Of a DNA stretch of 64,000 nt, positions 50,321 to 58,934 are shown piece by piece. The position numbers and the translations under genes are program-made. The DNA comes from Mycolicibacterium sp. lyk4-40-TYG-92. GTDB lineage: Bacteria > Actinomycetota > Actinomycetes > Mycobacteriales > Mycobacteriaceae. The DNA is taken from the NCBI RefSeq assembly GCF_030209435.1, contig NZ_JARVRX010000030.1, positions 1 through 64,000 of the forward strand. The letters run 5' to 3'. A model generated the notes under the pieces. The model was not told where the DNA came from, made no database searches, and was given only the letters and a program-made list of their open reading frames with translations. Within the stretch, counting starts at the first letter, position 1; each line of letters begins with the position of its first letter.

Positions 50321-52038
50321 GTTCCCTTTCCCGCGCCCGGTATGCGGCGCTCTTCGGGCCGACGACAGGTGACCGGATCCGGCTGGCGGACACCGATCTG
50401 CTGATCGAGATCACCGAGGACCGCAGTGGCGGCCCGGGGCGCTCGGGTGACGAGGCGGTCTTCGGCGGGGGCAAGGTGCTGCGCGAGTCGATGGGGCAGG
50501 CCCGCGCGACCCGGGCCGACGGCGCCCCGGACACCGTGATCACCGGCGCGATCATCATCGACTACTGGGGAATCATCAAGGCCGACATCGGGATTCGGGA
50601 CGGCCGCATCGTCGCCATCGGCAAGGCCGGCAACCCCGACATCATGTCCGGGGTGCACCCCGACCTGGTGGTGGGGCCGTCCACCGAGATCATCGCGGGC
50701 AACGGGCGCATCCTCACCGCGGGCGGCATCGACTGTCACGTGCACTTCATCTGTCCGCAGCTGCTGGAGGAGGCGATCGGCGGCGGCATCACCACCATGA
50801 TCGGTGGCGGCACCGGGCCGGCCGAGGGCAGCAAGGCCACCACGGTCACGCCCGGCGCCTGGCACCTCGGCCGCATGCTGCAGGCCCTGGACGGCTGGCC
50901 CATGAACATCCTGTTGCTCGGCAAGGGCAACACCATCAACCCCGACTCGATGTGGGAGCAGTTGCGCGGTGGCGCAGCCGGTTTCAAGTTGCATGAGGAC
51001 TGGGGCACCACGCCGGCCGCCATCGACGCCTGTCTGCGGGTGGCCGAGGAGGCCGACGTTCAGGTGGCGCTGCACTCGGACACCCTCAACGAGATGGGCT
51101 TCGTCGAGGACACGCTTGCGGCCATCGCCGGACGGGCCATCCACGCGTACCACACCGAGGGCGCCGGCGGCGGCCACGCGCCCGACATCATCACGGTGGC
51201 CAGTCATCCGAATGTGATGCCGAGTTCGACCAACCCGACGCGGCCGCACACCGTCAACACCCTCGACGAACACCTCGACATGCTGATGGTGTGCCACCAC
51301 CTCAACGCGGCCGTGCCCGAGGATTTGGCGTTCGCGGAGAGCCGGATCCGGCCGTCGACGATCGCCGCCGAGGACCTGCTGCACGACATCGGCGCCATCT
51401 CGATGATCGGCAGTGACAGCCAGGCCATGGGGCGCATCGGCGAAGTGGTGATGCGGACCTGGCAGACGGCGCACGTGATGAAGAAGCGCCGGGGGCCGCT
51501 GCCCGGCGATGGGGCTGCCGACAACAACCGGGTCCGCCGCTACGTGGCGAAGTACACCATCTGCCCGGCGGTGACCCACGGTATCGATCACGAGCTGGGC
51601 TCGGTGGAGGTCGGCAAGCTGGCCGACCTGGTGCTCTGGGAGCCTGCGTTCTTCGGCGTCCGTCCGCACCTCGTGCTCAAGGGCGGCGCGATCGCCTGGG
51701 CGGCGATGGGCGACGCCAACGCCTCGATCCCGACGCCGCAACCCGTCCTGCCGCGGCCGATGTTCGGCGCGCACCCGACGGTGGCGGCCGGTCTGGCGGT
51801 GCATTTCGTCTCGCCCACCGCCATCGAAGACGATCTTGCGGCGCGACTCGGCCTGCGGCGCCGGCTCGTTCCGGTCAAGAACGTCCGGGGCCGGGGCAAG
51901 GCGGACCTGCCGCTCAACGACGCCATGCCCGACATCCGCGTCGACCCCGACACTTTCACCGTCCGTATCGATGGGGAGGTCTGGCAGGAACAGCCCGCCG
52001 CCGAGCTGCCGATGGCGCAGAGATACTTCCTGTTCTGA
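50317..52038 (+). CDS. ureC: urease subunit alpha, catalytic
   Basis: A 573-residue amidohydrolase that hydrolyses urea to ammonia and carbamate at a two-nickel centre. The first metal ligands are in GGIDCHVHF, the carbamylated lysine in GFKLHEDWG, further ligands follow in HSDTLNEMGFVED, the flap residues in MVCHHLN, and SDSQAMGR supplies the catalytic Asp. All are intact. Overlap of one base (TGATG) with ureF. Confidence 0.98.
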   Translation: MSSLSRARYAALFGPTTGDRIRLADTDLLIEITEDRSGGPGRSGDEAVFGGGKVLRESMGQARATRADGAPDTVITGAIIIDYWGIIKADIGIRDGRIVAIGKAGNPDIMSGVHPDLVVGPSTEIIAGNGRILTAGGIDCHVHFICPQLLEEAIGGGITTMIGGGTGPAEGSKATTVTPGAWHLGRMLQALDGWPMNILLLGKGNTINPDSMWEQLRGGAAGFKLHEDWGTTPAAIDACLRVAEEADVQVALHSDTLNEMGFVEDTLAAIAGRAIHAYHTEGAGGGHAPDIITVASHPNVMPSSTNPTRPHTVNTLDEHLDMLMVCHHLNAAVPEDLAFAESRIRPSTIAAEDLLHDIGAISMIGSDSQAMGRIGEVVMRTWQTAHVMKKRRGPLPGDGAADNNRVRRYVAKYTICPAVTHGIDHELGSVEVGKLADLVLWEPAFFGVRPHLVLKGGAIAWAAMGDANASIPTPQPVLPRPMFGAHPTVAAGLAVHFVSPTAIEDDLAARLGLRRRLVPVKNVRGRGKADLPLNDAMPDIRVDPDTFTVRIDGEVWQEQPAAELPMAQRYFLF

Positions 52039-52673
52039 TGGATGGCGGCCTGGCCACCCTGCTGGCACTGGCGGATTCCCGGTTGCCGACCGGCGGGCAC
52101 GTGCACTCCGGCGGCGTCGAGGAGGCGGTCACCAGCGGCCTGGTGACCGATGTGGTGACGCTGCGGGCCTACCTGCGCCGGCGGATCCGGACCCAGGGGC
52201 TCGTCACCGCCTCCATCGCGGCGGCAGTCCACGGCGGGCTCGACATCGTGGTCGCCGACCGCGAAACCGACGCGCGCACACCGGCTCCCGCGGCCCGGCA
52301 GGCCTCCCGGGCACAGGGACGTGGGCTCGTCCGGCTGGCACGCCGGGTCTGGCCTGATGCCGACTGGCAGAAGGTGGGCACCCGGCCGCACCTCGCGGTG
52401 GCCTCGGGCGTGGTGGGCCGCGTCAGCGGACTTGATCCCGAACAGACCAGCGCCACAGTCGTTTACACCACCATGACGGGTTCCGCGACGGCGGCGCAAC
52501 GCCTGCTGGCGCTCGATCCCGCCGACGTCGCCGCGCTCACCTTCGAACTGTCGGGGCTGTGCGACGCCACCGCCGCCGAAGCCGCGAAAGGCATCGCAGA
52601 CCTGTCCGATCCACTGCTCGACGTCCTGGCGCAGCGACACGCCGGCCGCGACCGCCCCCTGTTCGCCTCTTGA
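52038..52673 (+). CDS. ureF: urease accessory protein UreF
   Basis: A 211-residue helical protein, with LPTGGHVHSGGVEEAV at the start and TGSATAAQRLLALDP toward the end. UreF works with UreD(H) and UreG to insert nickel into UreC. UreE is absent, as usual in mycobacteria; nickel delivery would rely on the His-rich UreG N-terminus. Confidence 0.95.
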   Translation: MDGGLATLLALADSRLPTGGHVHSGGVEEAVTSGLVTDVVTLRAYLRRRIRTQGLVTASIAAAVHGGLDIVVADRETDARTPAPAARQASRAQGRGLVRLARRVWPDADWQKVGTRPHLAVASGVVGRVSGLDPEQTSATVVYTTMTGSATAAQRLLALDPADVAALTFELSGLCDATAAEAAKGIADLSDPLLDVLAQRHAGRDRPLFAS

Positions 52674-52688
52674 GCCGAAAGGTCAACC

Positions 52689-53375
52689 ATGCCACCACAT
52701 TTCATCGACGGTCAGCCGCACCATCACCACGATCGGCCCAAGCGAGAGCGCCGGCCCGGTGAGCCGCTGCGCATCGGCGTCGGCGGCCCGGTCGGCTCCG
52801 GCAAGACGGCGCTGGTGGCCGCGTTGTGCCGGCAGCTGCGCGACGAGCTGTCGCTGGCGGTGCTGACCAACGACATCTACACCACCGAGGACGCCGACTT
52901 CCTGCGCCGGCACGCCGTGCTGCCCGACGAGCGGATCGCCGCGGTCCAGACCGGCGGCTGCCCGCACACCGCGATTCGCGACGACATCACCGCGAACCTC
53001 GACGCCATCGACGATCTCATCGAGGGCAACGACAAGCTCGACCTCATCCTGGTCGAGTCCGGGGGAGACAACCTGACCGCGACGTTCTCCTCCGGCCTGG
53101 TGGATGTGCAGATCTTCGTCGTCGACGTGGCCGGTGGTGACAAGGTGCCGCGCAAGGGCGGCCCCGGCGTGACGTACTCGGATCTACTGGTGGTCAACAA
53201 GACCGATCTCGCGCCGATGGTCGGCGCCGACCTGGACGTCATGCGGCGCGACGCCGGGCAGGTGCGCGGTGACCGTCCGACGGTTTTGATCTCGCTCACC
53301 GAGGACCCGGCGGCGTCGTTGGTGCAGGCCTGGGTACGCGAACAGCTCGCGGGCGCCGGCGTCACGAACGCCTGA
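52689..53375 (+). CDS. ureG: urease accessory GTPase UreG
   Basis: A 228-residue SIMIBI GTPase. P-loop GVGGPVGSGKTAL; the nickel-binding Cys-x-His is in GCPHTAIR; VVNKTDL is the G4-type motif. The N-terminal HFIDGQPHHHHD is a histidine-rich nickel-holding extension. It hydrolyses GTP to drive nickel transfer. Confidence 0.97.
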   Translation: MPPHFIDGQPHHHHDRPKRERRPGEPLRIGVGGPVGSGKTALVAALCRQLRDELSLAVLTNDIYTTEDADFLRRHAVLPDERIAAVQTGGCPHTAIRDDITANLDAIDDLIEGNDKLDLILVESGGDNLTATFSSGLVDVQIFVVDVAGGDKVPRKGGPGVTYSDLLVVNKTDLAPMVGADLDVMRRDAGQVRGDRPTVLISLTEDPAASLVQAWVREQLAGAGVTNA

Positions 53376-53378
53376 TTC

Positions 53379-54038
53379 ATGCACACCCAGGTTCTGATCG
53401 TCGCGACCCCTGGCCGGGGCCCGCGCATCGAGTGCGCCGGCGGGGTTGCCGCGCGCCGCACCGCCCCCGACGCCGTCCACCTGGTGTCCACGGCCGCAAC
53501 ACCGTTGGGGGGCGACACCATCGACGTGCGCGTCATCGTGGAGGCCGGTGCCCGGCTGCGGGTACGCAGCGTCGCCGCGATGGTGGTGCTGCCCGGCGCG
53601 ACGACGACGCAGTCACGCTCGGGGTGGGAGCTCGAGGTCGCCGGGGAACTCGACCTGGACCCGGAGCCTACGGTCATCGCGGGCGGCAGCAGCCATCAGG
53701 CGACGACGCGGCTGCAGATCGCCGAGGCGGGCCGGGTGCGGCTGCGTGAGCGGGTACAGGTCGGGCGTGCCGGCGAACAGCAGGGCTTCTGGGAGGGGGC
53801 GCTGCGCGTCGACCACGATGCGCTGCCGGTGGTGCGGCACCGCGTCGAACTCGGTGCCGGTGCGGTCGGCGACGACGAGATTGCCGCCGCCCGCGCCTAT
53901 GTCAGCGAATTTCGTTACCCCGAAAGCGATTTCGGCGTGATTCGTACCGCCGAGCGGTACGAATCACGCCGAGATCAGGTGGTCATGGCCCTGGCCGACG
54001 GCGGGTGCCTGTCAGCCTGGCAGGGACCGCGCCTCTAA
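53379..54038 (+). CDS. ureD: urease accessory protein UreD
   Basis: A 219-residue scaffold that binds apo-urease and recruits UreFG. Typical beta-rich texture, with LVSTAATPLGGDTIDVRVIV and TRLQIAEAGRVRLRERVQVG. It is at the short end of the family but close to the M. tuberculosis length. A perfect 17-bp hairpin lies within its coding sequence near the 3' end. It ends one base before the convergent ndh stop. Confidence 0.92.
   Translation: MHTQVLIVATPGRGPRIECAGGVAARRTAPDAVHLVSTAATPLGGDTIDVRVIVEAGARLRVRSVAAMVVLPGATTTQSRSGWELEVAGELDLDPEPTVIAGGSSHQATTRLQIAEAGRVRLRERVQVGRAGEQQGFWEGALRVDHDALPVVRHRVELGAGAVGDDEIAAARAYVSEFRYPESDFGVIRTAERYESRRDQVVMALADGGCLSAWQGPRL
53934..53970. repeat. perfect hairpin inside ureD
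   Basis: GGCGTGATTCGTACCGC (53934-53950) and its exact complement (53954-53970) form a 17-bp stem with the loop CGA, wholly inside the ureD reading frame near its end. It lies about 70 bases before the convergent ndh stop, so it could slow or end transcription of either gene, or act at the RNA level. Confidence 0.7.
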
Positions 54039-54039
54039 G

Positions 54040-55443
54040 TCAGGAAGCCACCGGATCGGGCGTGGCTTGGACCGACGACGCGATCTCTTCCAATTCACCG
54101 ATCCGGGTGCGGGCGTAGGCCTGCTGCTCGGTGATGGTCAGCTGACCGCGCTGGCGGCTCAGGAACGTCACCGTCCACGACAGCAGCGTGGCGATCTTGG
54201 TCTTGAAGCCCACGAGGTAGATCAGGTGCAGCCCCAGCCAGGCCAGCCACGCGATGAAGCCGCCGAATTCGAGCTTGGACTTCTCGCCGAGCGGGATCTG
54301 GGCGACGGCGTTCCACTTGGAGACAGTGGCCATCGAGCCCTTGTCGAAGTACGAGAACGGTTCGCGTGGTTTGGGCTTGGTGCCGTGCGCGCGGGCCTTG
54401 GCCTCGTTCTTCAGGATGGCGGCGACGTGCTTGCCGCCCTGGATCGCGCCCTGTGCCATACCTGGCACACCCTCGACGAAAGCCATGTCGCCGACGACGA
54501 ACACGTTCGGGTGGCCCGGGATCGACAGATCGGGATTCACCTTGACGCGGCCGGCCCGGTCGATCTCGGTGTCCGACTGGTTGGCCAGATCGCGGCCGAG
54601 CGGGCTGGCCTGCACGCCGGCAGACCACACCTTGCATGCCGACTCGATGCGCCGGATGGTGCCGTCCTTGTCCTTGACGGTGATTCCGTTGCGGTCGACG
54701 TCGGTGACCATGGCGTTGAGCTGAATCTCGACGCCCATCTTCTCGAGCCTGTTCTTGGCCTTGAGGCCCAGCTTCTCGCCCATGGGCGGCAGCACCGCGG
54801 GCGCGGCGTCGAGCAGGATGACCTTGGCCTCGGTCGGGTCGATGTGCCGGAAGCTGCCCTTGAGCGTCTGGTCCGACAGTTCCTGGATCTGGCCGGCCAT
54901 CTCGACACCGGTCGGCCCGGCGCCGACGACCACGAAGGTCAGCAGCTTCTTGCGGCGCTCCGGGTCGCTGGACCGCTCGGCCTGCTCGAACGCACCGAGG
55001 ATGCGGCCGCGCAGCTCGAGCGCGTCGTCGATGGTCTTCATGCCCGGCGCCCACTCGGCGAAGTGGTCGTTGCCGAAGTACGACTGACCGGCGCCGGCGG
55101 CGATGATCAGGCTGTCGTACGGCGTGCTGTAGGTGTGGCCCAGCAGGATCGAATCGACGGTCTGGTTCTCCAGGTCGATGTGCGTGACGTCGCCCAGCAG
55201 CACCTGGGCGTTCTGCTGATTGCGCAGGATCAGCCGGGTCGGTGGGGCGATCTCACCTTCGGAGATGATGCCCGTGGCCACCTGGTACAGCAGCGGCTGG
55301 AACAGGTGATGGGTGGTACGGGCGATCAGTTTGATGTCGACGTCAGCGTTCTTGAGGGCTTTCGCACTGGTCAGGCCACCAAAGCCCGAACCGATGATGA
55401 CGACTTTGTGGCGATCCGATGCCGTAGCTCCGGGGTGGACCAT
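54040..55443 (-). CDS. ndh: type II NADH:quinone oxidoreductase
   Basis: A 467-residue single-subunit dehydrogenase that transfers electrons from NADH to menaquinone without proton pumping. FAD motif VVIIGSGFGGLTSA (about 14-27) and NADH motif VVVGAGPTGVEMAG are intact; the quinone-side VNPDLSIPGHPNVFVVGDMA and IQGGKHVAAIL segments follow. C-terminal amphipathic helices with FGGFIAWLAWLGLHLIYLVG dock the membrane. It has the length of M. tuberculosis Ndh. A TACTACA half-site lies about 20 bases upstream of the ATG. Confidence 0.96.
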   Translation of the reverse strand: MVHPGATASDRHKVVIIGSGFGGLTSAKALKNADVDIKLIARTTHHLFQPLLYQVATGIISEGEIAPPTRLILRNQQNAQVLLGDVTHIDLENQTVDSILLGHTYSTPYDSLIIAAGAGQSYFGNDHFAEWAPGMKTIDDALELRGRILGAFEQAERSSDPERRKKLLTFVVVGAGPTGVEMAGQIQELSDQTLKGSFRHIDPTEAKVILLDAAPAVLPPMGEKLGLKAKNRLEKMGVEIQLNAMVTDVDRNGITVKDKDGTIRRIESACKVWSAGVQASPLGRDLANQSDTEIDRAGRVKVNPDLSIPGHPNVFVVGDMAFVEGVPGMAQGAIQGGKHVAAILKNEAKARAHGTKPKPREPFSYFDKGSMATVSKWNAVAQIPLGEKSKLEFGGFIAWLAWLGLHLIYLVGFKTKIATLLSWTVTFLSRQRGQLTITEQQAYARTRIGELEEIASSVQATPDPVAS

Positions 55444-55559
55444 GTTGAGGGGCTCCTCGACCTACTACAAGACTGTTTACATACACAGGCTAGTCGCAGC
55501 TGAATCGATCAATGCAGTGAGATGCCCCACCGACTCCAGTTTTCACCTGACCTGCAGGT

Positions 55560-56489
55560 TCACTTCGCCAGGAGCGGCTTGAGTAATTCCGCGACGGCGG
55601 TGATGCCGCCGGGCTGGTAACCGTTGAGGCTCGTAACCGGGCTGATGATGACGCCGTCGATGCCCGCGTCGAGCACCTTGGTCTTGATCTGGTCGGCCAC
55701 CTGCTCCGGGCTGCCGTAGACGGCCTGCTGCTTGAAGTCGTCGGGGATGACGTCGGCGGTGACGTTCTCGTCGATGATCGCGATGGCGAGGTGGCTGGTC
55801 TCCAACGTGGCCGGGTCGCGGCCGATCTTCTCGCATGCCTCCTTGACCACCTGCACCTTGCGGGGCAGCTCGTCGAAGCCCGCGATGACGTTGAGGTGGT
55901 CGAAGTGCTTGGCGGCCAGCGGAATGGTCTTCTTCTCGCCGCTCCCGCCGATCATCAGCGGGATGTGGTCGCGGAAGCGCGGCTCGGCCATCGCCTCACG
56001 TGTCCGGTAGTACTTGCCCTCGAAGGTGGGCCGTTCCCCGGCGAGCATGGGCAGGATGATCTCGAGCGCCTCGTGCAGCTTGTTGAACCGGTCGGTGAAC
56101 GTCCCGAACTCATAGCCCAGCGAATCGTGCTCGAGTTCGAACCAGCCGGTGCCGATGCCCAGGATGGCCCGGCCCTGACTGATGACGTCGAGCGTGGTGA
56201 TGGCCTTGGCCAGCAATGTCGGGTTGCGGTAGGTGTTGCCTGTGACCAGCGTGCCGAGCTGCACCTTCTCGGTGGCCACGGCGAGCCCGCCGAGTGCGGT
56301 GTAAGCCTCCAGCATGGGCTGGTCGGGAGTACCCAGCCCGGGCAGTTGATAGAAGTGGTCCATCACGAAGACCGAGTCGAAGCCGGCGGCCTCGGCTTCC
56401 TGGGCCTGGGCGATGACGGTCGGGAACAGCTCACCGACGCCGGTGCCGTAGGAGAAATTGGGGATCTGAAGTCCGAGTCGAATCGTCAC
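55560..56489 (-). CDS. LLM-class F420-dependent oxidoreductase (Rv1855c-like)
   Basis: A 309-residue luciferase-like TIM-barrel protein. RLGLQIPNFSYGTGVGELFP opens the barrel, LGTLVTGNTYRNPTLLAK and GRAILGIGTGWFELEHDSLG are family marks, and IPLMIGGSGEKKTIPLAAKH lies at the phosphate site. F420 use is probable. Rv1855c is its likely orthologue; substrate unknown. It is preceded by a terminator hairpin after the SDR gene, so it is a separate unit. Confidence 0.88.
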   Translation of the reverse strand: MTIRLGLQIPNFSYGTGVGELFPTVIAQAQEAEAAGFDSVFVMDHFYQLPGLGTPDQPMLEAYTALGGLAVATEKVQLGTLVTGNTYRNPTLLAKAITTLDVISQGRAILGIGTGWFELEHDSLGYEFGTFTDRFNKLHEALEIILPMLAGERPTFEGKYYRTREAMAEPRFRDHIPLMIGGSGEKKTIPLAAKHFDHLNVIAGFDELPRKVQVVKEACEKIGRDPATLETSHLAIAIIDENVTADVIPDDFKQQAVYGSPEQVADQIKTKVLDAGIDGVIISPVTSLNGYQPGGITAVAELLKPLLAK

Positions 56490-56528
56490 GATTCGACCCT
56501 AGCCACCAACGGTGCTGTGGCGTCACCC

Positions 56529-56557
56529 TTTTCGCCGGGCGCGAAGCCCGGCGAAAA
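56529..56557 (-). terminator. terminator between the SDR and LLM genes
   Basis: TTTTCGCCGGGC and its complement (56529-56540 and 56546-56557) form a perfect 12-bp stem with a 5-base loop, ending in TTTT/AAAA on both sides. It follows the SDR stop on the minus strand. Confidence 0.85.
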
Positions 56558-56578
56558 CGGGAATAAAACTCGGTCGGG

Positions 56579-57250
56579 TCAGGCGAAGGTCGCGAGTGCG
56601 CCGGCGCTCACGTGCAGCGTCTCGCCGGTGATGTGGCGGGCGGCGGGCGTGGTCAGGAAGAGCGCGAGCTTGGTCAGCTCCGATCCGACGGTGGCGCCGC
56701 TGTTGTCGACGCCGTCGTAGCCCGCTTCGGAGCCACGGCCGGCGGCGACCACGTTGATCGTGATGCCGCGGATGCCGAAGTGCTCGGCCTGGCCGGCGGT
56801 CCAGTTCGACACGGCCGCCTTGATCGCGGCGTCGGCGGTGCCGTCCTTCGGGCACTCCGGCACGACGGTCACGATGGCACCGCCCGAACGCATCTGGTCG
56901 CCGAGGATCTGGACGGTCAGCACCGCCGACAGCAGCGAGGAGTCGAGGGTGTTGCGCCACACGGCGGCGCGCTCGGCCAGGGTGTAGGTGCGCGGGTCGC
57001 CGGCGGACCAGACCGGAGCCGGGACGTTCACGATGGCGTCGAGGTGCTGCGGCAGCTTGTCGCGCATCTGCTCCAGCGCGGCGCCGTCGGTGTTGTCCAG
57101 CACGATCGACTCGACTTCGAGTTCCTTGGCGGCCACGTCGAGCTCGTCGCGGCGGGCGCCGGCGATGACGACGTTGTGCCCGGCGTCGCGGAATCCCGCG
57201 GCGATGACGCGGCCGAGATCGGTATCGCCTCCGGTGACCAGAACGTCCAT
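56579..57250 (-). CDS. short-chain dehydrogenase-like protein without catalytic Tyr (Rv1856c-like)
   Basis: A 223-residue Rossmann protein with MDVLVTGGDTDLGRVIAAGF in place of the usual TGxxxGxG, and a weak TVVPECPKDG strand where the catalytic Ser lies. The Tyr-x3-Lys pair is not intact: the segment reads DAAIKAAV, with Asp in the Tyr position. NAD(P) binding may persist, but classical SDR catalysis seems lost. GAGGAGG 13 bases upstream fixes the ATG at 57250. Rv1856c is the likely orthologue. Confidence 0.78.
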   Translation of the reverse strand: MDVLVTGGDTDLGRVIAAGFRDAGHNVVIAGARRDELDVAAKELEVESIVLDNTDGAALEQMRDKLPQHLDAIVNVPAPVWSAGDPRTYTLAERAAVWRNTLDSSLLSAVLTVQILGDQMRSGGAIVTVVPECPKDGTADAAIKAAVSNWTAGQAEHFGIRGITINVVAAGRGSEAGYDGVDNSGATVGSELTKLALFLTTPAARHITGETLHVSAGALATFA

Positions 57251-57360
57251 GAACAAGGCCTCCTCGTGTGCAACGCTGAACGCGGTTGCCGCCATGTTAC
57301 TGGACAGTAGCTAGCTGACGAAACTCGCCACGCGGAGGAATGGGTCCTAGGGTTTGGCGA

Positions 57361-58134
57361 ATGTGGCTCATGCGCAAGCTGATGCGTGCGGTGGCGGTCG
57401 TGGCGCTCCTCGCCGCAGGCGGGGCGCTCTCCGCGTGTGATTCGGGCTCGAAACAGTCGGGTCCTGTGGTCAACGTCTACGCGGCGGCGTCCCTGAAGCA
57501 GGCGTTCACCGCGCTCGCCGACCGCTACAAGAAGGACAACCCCGGCGCGGACGTCCAGTTCAACTTCGCGGGCTCGTCGTCGTTGGTCGAGCAGCTGACC
57601 CAGGGCGCGAAGGCCGACGTGTTCGCCTCGGCCGACGCCAACAACATGACCAAGGCCGCCAAGGCCGGGTTGGTCTCCGCGACCCCGGTGAACTTCGCGT
57701 CCAACACGCTCGTCATCGTGACCCGGCCGGGTAATCCGAAGCAGCTCAACAGTTTCGGTGATCTGGCCCGGCCCGGGCTGAACGTCGTGGTGTGCGCGGC
57801 CCAGGTGCCGTGCGGCACGGCGACCCGGAAGGTGGAGAAGATCGCCGGCGTGCAGCTCAAGCCCGTCAGCGAGGAGACGTCGGTGACCGACGTGCTGAAC
57901 AAGGTCACGAGTGGGCAGGCCGATGCCGGCGTCGTCTATCAGACCGACGCCAGGTCGGCCGGCGACAAGGTCACCAAGGTCGACTTCCCGCAGGCGGCGT
58001 CGGCGGTGAACATCTATCCGATCGCGGTGCTGAAGTCGGCGGGGGATGCGTCTGCCGCGCAGCGGTTCGTCGACCTGGTGACGAGTGACGCCGGTCATCA
58101 GACCCTGGCGCAGTTCGGGTTCGCGAAGCCTTGA
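57361..58134 (+). CDS. modA: molybdate ABC transporter, substrate-binding lipoprotein
   Basis: A 257-residue lipoprotein that captures molybdate outside. Lipobox GALSAC; mature domain begins NVYAAASLKQAFTALADRYK, with FNFAGSSSLVEQLTQGAKAD and TSVTDVLNKVTSGQADAGVV as the oxyanion-binding and hinge segments. The start is uncertain among ATGs 57340, 57361, 57370 and 57382; I chose 57361, which has TAGGG eight bases upstream. First gene of modABC. Confidence 0.93.
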   Translation: MWLMRKLMRAVAVVALLAAGGALSACDSGSKQSGPVVNVYAAASLKQAFTALADRYKKDNPGADVQFNFAGSSSLVEQLTQGAKADVFASADANNMTKAAKAGLVSATPVNFASNTLVIVTRPGNPKQLNSFGDLARPGLNVVVCAAQVPCGTATRKVEKIAGVQLKPVSEETSVTDVLNKVTSGQADAGVVYQTDARSAGDKVTKVDFPQAASAVNIYPIAVLKSAGDASAAQRFVDLVTSDAGHQTLAQFGFAKP

Positions 58135-58934
58135 ACCCAGGACTGCCGCGCTGGATTTACGTCCCGGCGGCGCTGGGTGCGTTGTTCGTCGTCGTGCCCC
58201 TCATCGCGATCGCCGCGAAGGTCGACTGGTCGCGGTTCCTCGAACTGATCAGCAGCGACTCGTCGGTGACCGCGCTGCTACTGAGCCTCAAGACCGCCGC
58301 GGCCAGCACCTCGCTCTGCGTGGTGCTGGGCGTGCCGATGGCACTGGTCCTGGCGCGCAGCGGCTCCCGCGTGGTGCGCTGGACCCGCCCCCTGATTCTG
58401 CTGCCGCTGGTGTTGCCGCCGGTCGTCGGCGGTATCGCGCTGCTGTACGCCTTCGGCCGGCTCGGGCTGATCGGCAGGTACCTGGACGCGGCGGGTGTGC
58501 ACATCGCGTTCTCGACGACGGCGGTCGTGCTGGCACAGACGTTCGTCTCCCTGCCGTTTCTGGTGATCGCGCTGGAAGGCGCGGCTCGCACGGCCGGGTC
58601 GCAGTACGAGGCGGTCGCGGCCACGCTGGGCGCCCGTCCGACCACGGTGTGGCGCCGGGTCACGTTGCCGATGCTGGCGCCGGGTCTGGCGTCGGGTTCG
58701 GTGCTGGCGTTCGCGCGGTCGCTGGGGGAGTTCGGCGCCACGCTGACGTTCGCCGGCTCGCGCCAGGGGGTGACGCGGACGCTGCCGCTGGAGATCTATC
58801 TCCAGCGCGAGGCCGACGCCGATGCCGCCGTGGCGTTGTCGCTGGTGTTGGTGGTGGTCGCGGCCGTCGTGGTGCTCGTGACGGGTGGGGCCCGGTTCGG
58901 ACGCGGGCCGTTCGAGGCGGAGAGCCGGCAGTGA
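58131..58934 (+). CDS. modB: molybdate ABC transporter, permease
   Basis: A 267-residue permease with about six membrane helices and the EAA loop EGAARTAGSQYEAVAATLG. It starts with TTG overlapping the modA stop by four bases (TTGA), an uncommon start codon. Overlaps modC by four bases. Confidence 0.94.
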   Translation: MNPGLPRWIYVPAALGALFVVVPLIAIAAKVDWSRFLELISSDSSVTALLLSLKTAAASTSLCVVLGVPMALVLARSGSRVVRWTRPLILLPLVLPPVVGGIALLYAFGRLGLIGRYLDAAGVHIAFSTTAVVLAQTFVSLPFLVIALEGAARTAGSQYEAVAATLGARPTTVWRRVTLPMLAPGLASGSVLAFARSLGEFGATLTFAGSRQGVTRTLPLEIYLQREADADAAVALSLVLVVVAAVVVLVTGGARFGRGPFEAESRQ

